Source: Lichenostomus cassidix
Lineage: Eukaryota; Chordata; Aves; Passeriformes; Meliphagidae
Direction: 5' to 3'
Length of the DNA: 64,000 nucleotides
Assembly: GCA_008360975.2 (NCBI GenBank)
Contig: VLJF02000033.1
Location: forward strand, 3,224,001 to 3,288,000
Made by a program: the position numbers and the translations under genes. Shown one piece after another: positions 62,490-64,000 of this stretch (position 1 is the first letter of the stretch; every line of letters begins with the position of its first letter). Under the pieces are notes generated by a model that saw only the letters and a program-made list of their open reading frames with translations, made no database searches and had not been told where the DNA came from.

Positions 62490-64000
62490 GTGAGGAATTG
62501 GGGTGAAAATGTGGGATTTTGGGAAAAAATATGGGATTTGGGGAAAAAATAGCCAAAAAATGGGATTTGGGAGGAAAAAACTGCAAAAAAATGGGATTTT
62601 GGGGACAAAGGGGACAGAGGGAGACCTGGAATTCCCGGAAAAACCGGGAACAAGGGAGAGACGGTGAGGATTTGGGGTGAAAATATGGGATTTTGGGAAA
62701 AAACCCTAAAAAAATGGGATTTCGGGGAAAAAATCCGCAAAAAAATGGGATTTTGGGAGGAAAAACTGGGATTTTTGGGGACAAAGGGGACAGAGGGAGA
62801 CCTGGAATTCCCAGAAAAACTGGGAATAAGGGAGAGACAGTGAGGAATTGGGGAGAAAAAATGGGATTTTGGGAAAAAACCCTAAAAAAATGGGATTTTG
62901 GGGAAAAAATACCAAAAAAATCCGATTTTAGGAAGGAAAAAAGGGATTTTGGGGACAAAGGGGACAGAGGGAGATCTGGAATTCCCGGAAAAACCGGGAA
63001 CAAGGGAGAGACGGTGAGAAATTGGGGAGAAAAAGTGGGATTTTGGGAAAAAATATGGGATTTGGGGAAAAAACCCGAAAAAAATCGGATTTGGGAGGAA
63101 AAATCACCAAAAAAATGGGATTTTTGGGGACAAAGGGGACAGAGGGAGACCTGGAATTCCCGGAAAAACCGGGAATAAGGGAGAGACGGTGAGGAGTTGG
63201 CGAGAAAATATGGGATTTTGGGAAAAAACAAAAAAAATGGAATTTGGTGGGAAAAAATACCAAAAAATTGGGATTTTTGGGGAAAAAAATTGGGATTTTG
63301 GGGACAAAGGGGACAGAGGGAGACCTGGAATTCCGGGAAAAACTGGGAACAAGGGAGAGACGGTGAGGAGTTGGGGAGAAAAAACGGGATTTTGGGAAAA
63401 AATTGGGATTTTGGGGAAAAAACCTGAAAAAAATCGGATTTGGGAGGAAAAATCCCCCAAAAAATGGGATTTTGGGAGGAAAAATGGGATTTTTGGGGAC
63501 AAAGAGGACAGAGGGAGACCTGGAATTCCAGGAAAAACTGGGAACAAGGGAGAGACGGTGAGGATTTGGGGAGAAAAACTGGGATTTTGGGAAAAAAAGC
63601 CAAAAAAAATGGGATTTCGGGGAAAAAATCCGCAAAAAAATGGGGTTTTGGGAGGAAAAATGGGATTTTGGGGACAAAGGGGACAGAGGGAGACCTGGAA
63701 TTCCTGGAAAAACCGGGAATAAGGGAGAGACGGTGAGGAGTTGGGGTGAAAAAATGGGATTTTGGGAAAAAACCTAAAAAATGGGATTTTGGGGGGAAAA
63801 AATACCAAAAAAATCCGATTTTGGGAGGAAAAATCACCCAAAAAATGGGATTTTGGGGACAAAGAGGACAGAGGGAGACCTGGAATTCCTGGAAAAAAAC
63901 TGGGAATAAGGGAGAGACGGTGAGGAATTGGGGGGAAAATGTGGGATTTTGGGAAAAAAACCCTAAAAAAAAGGGATTTGGGGGGAAAAATACCAAAAAA
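62490..64000 (+). repeat. eight-unit array of an exon 3' half plus donor (decoy 5' splice sites)
   Basis: Copies of the last 63 bp of the exon 62382-62489 (encoding [20 protein letters not shown] and T) lie at 62601-62663, 62777-62839, 62951-63013, 63126-63188, 63300-63362, 63495-63557, 63670-63732 and 63855-63919. Start-to-start spacing is mostly 174-176 bp, with 195 and 185 late in the array. Each is followed by GTGAGG or GTGAGA, and each is preceded by TTTTGGGG, so none has an acceptor at the copy boundary. Divergence is low; one copy has ACA for ACG before the donor and the last has two extra bases in its A-run. The array runs to the window end. Confidence 0.95.

Noticed and set aside
60881..62506. 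A 541-codon Pro/Phe/Ser-rich open frame and matching minus-strand frames
   Set aside because: It translates a pyrimidine tract of CCCATTTT units and ends inside the out-of-frame collagen exon. No domain, no start context, and shifts of the same repeat are equally open.
62395..63996. A 533-codon minus-strand open frame with regular repeats (SPSLPCS.F...[10 protein letters not shown])
   Set aside because: It is the reverse complement of the collagen exon-edge array. The regularity comes from the 175-bp DNA repeat, and the plus-strand reading is explained by COL11A2.

Overview
The window holds one recognisable gene, a fibrillar collagen of the type V/XI family that I identify as COL11A2 (alpha-2 chain of type XI collagen). 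I can place 27 coding exons by splice sites, phase-0 boundaries and Gly-X-Y periodicity. The introns are almost entirely degenerate minisatellite DNA. I see no other gene, no RNA gene, no CRISPR and no transposon. A fibrillar collagen means a vertebrate. Short GC-rich exons set in GGGAATTTTGGG/CCCAAAATTCCC-type tandem arrays look like the smallest gene-rich chromosomes of birds, so a bird is my best guess; this is inference. The symbol rests on the N-terminal exons (AVLEP / GMLVEGPPGPEGPA / GTSLMLP / FRFG...QAQAILQQAR / LALRGPPGPMG), which match remembered vertebrate COL11A2 better than COL5A1, COL5A3 or COL11A1.

Layout. Bases 1-49 are the end of a gap. Contig 1 (50-26204) carries 11 consecutive exons on the minus strand, from the middle and later part of the main triple helix (GPSGESGPL... 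down to ...GNLGPPGEK). After a 500-N gap (26205-26704), contig 2 (26705-58044) carries 13 consecutive exons on the plus strand: the end of the N-terminal non-collagenous region, a variable-region exon, the minor helix, the linker and the start of the major helix (to ...GAPGEDGER). After a second 500-N gap (58045-58544), contig 3 (58545-64000) carries three consecutive plus-strand exons near the C-terminal end of the helix (GEQGKPG... to ...GNKGET). The protein order is contig 2, then contig 1 reversed, then contig 3. The simplest reading is that contig 1 was scaffolded in the wrong place and orientation. From memory of mammalian COL11A2, about 330 helix residues are missing between contigs 2 and 1, and about 160 between contigs 1 and 3.

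The most unusual biology is in the introns. Most larger introns have their own tandem-repeat family with its own strand polarity, and the polarity often flips at an exon. At six exons the tandem duplication has captured the exon edge with its splice site. Acceptor-side fragments lie upstream of the intact exon (exons ending at 4720, 17117 and 24152 on the minus strand, and the one starting at 29062 on the plus strand). Donor-side fragments lie downstream of it (22 copies below the minus-strand exon 14858-14965, and 8 copies after the plus-strand exon 62382-62489). This puts dozens of near-authentic decoy splice sites inside one gene while every real exon keeps its length, phase and Gly-X-Y register. 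The long open frames in the window are by-products of stop-poor repeats and are not annotated.
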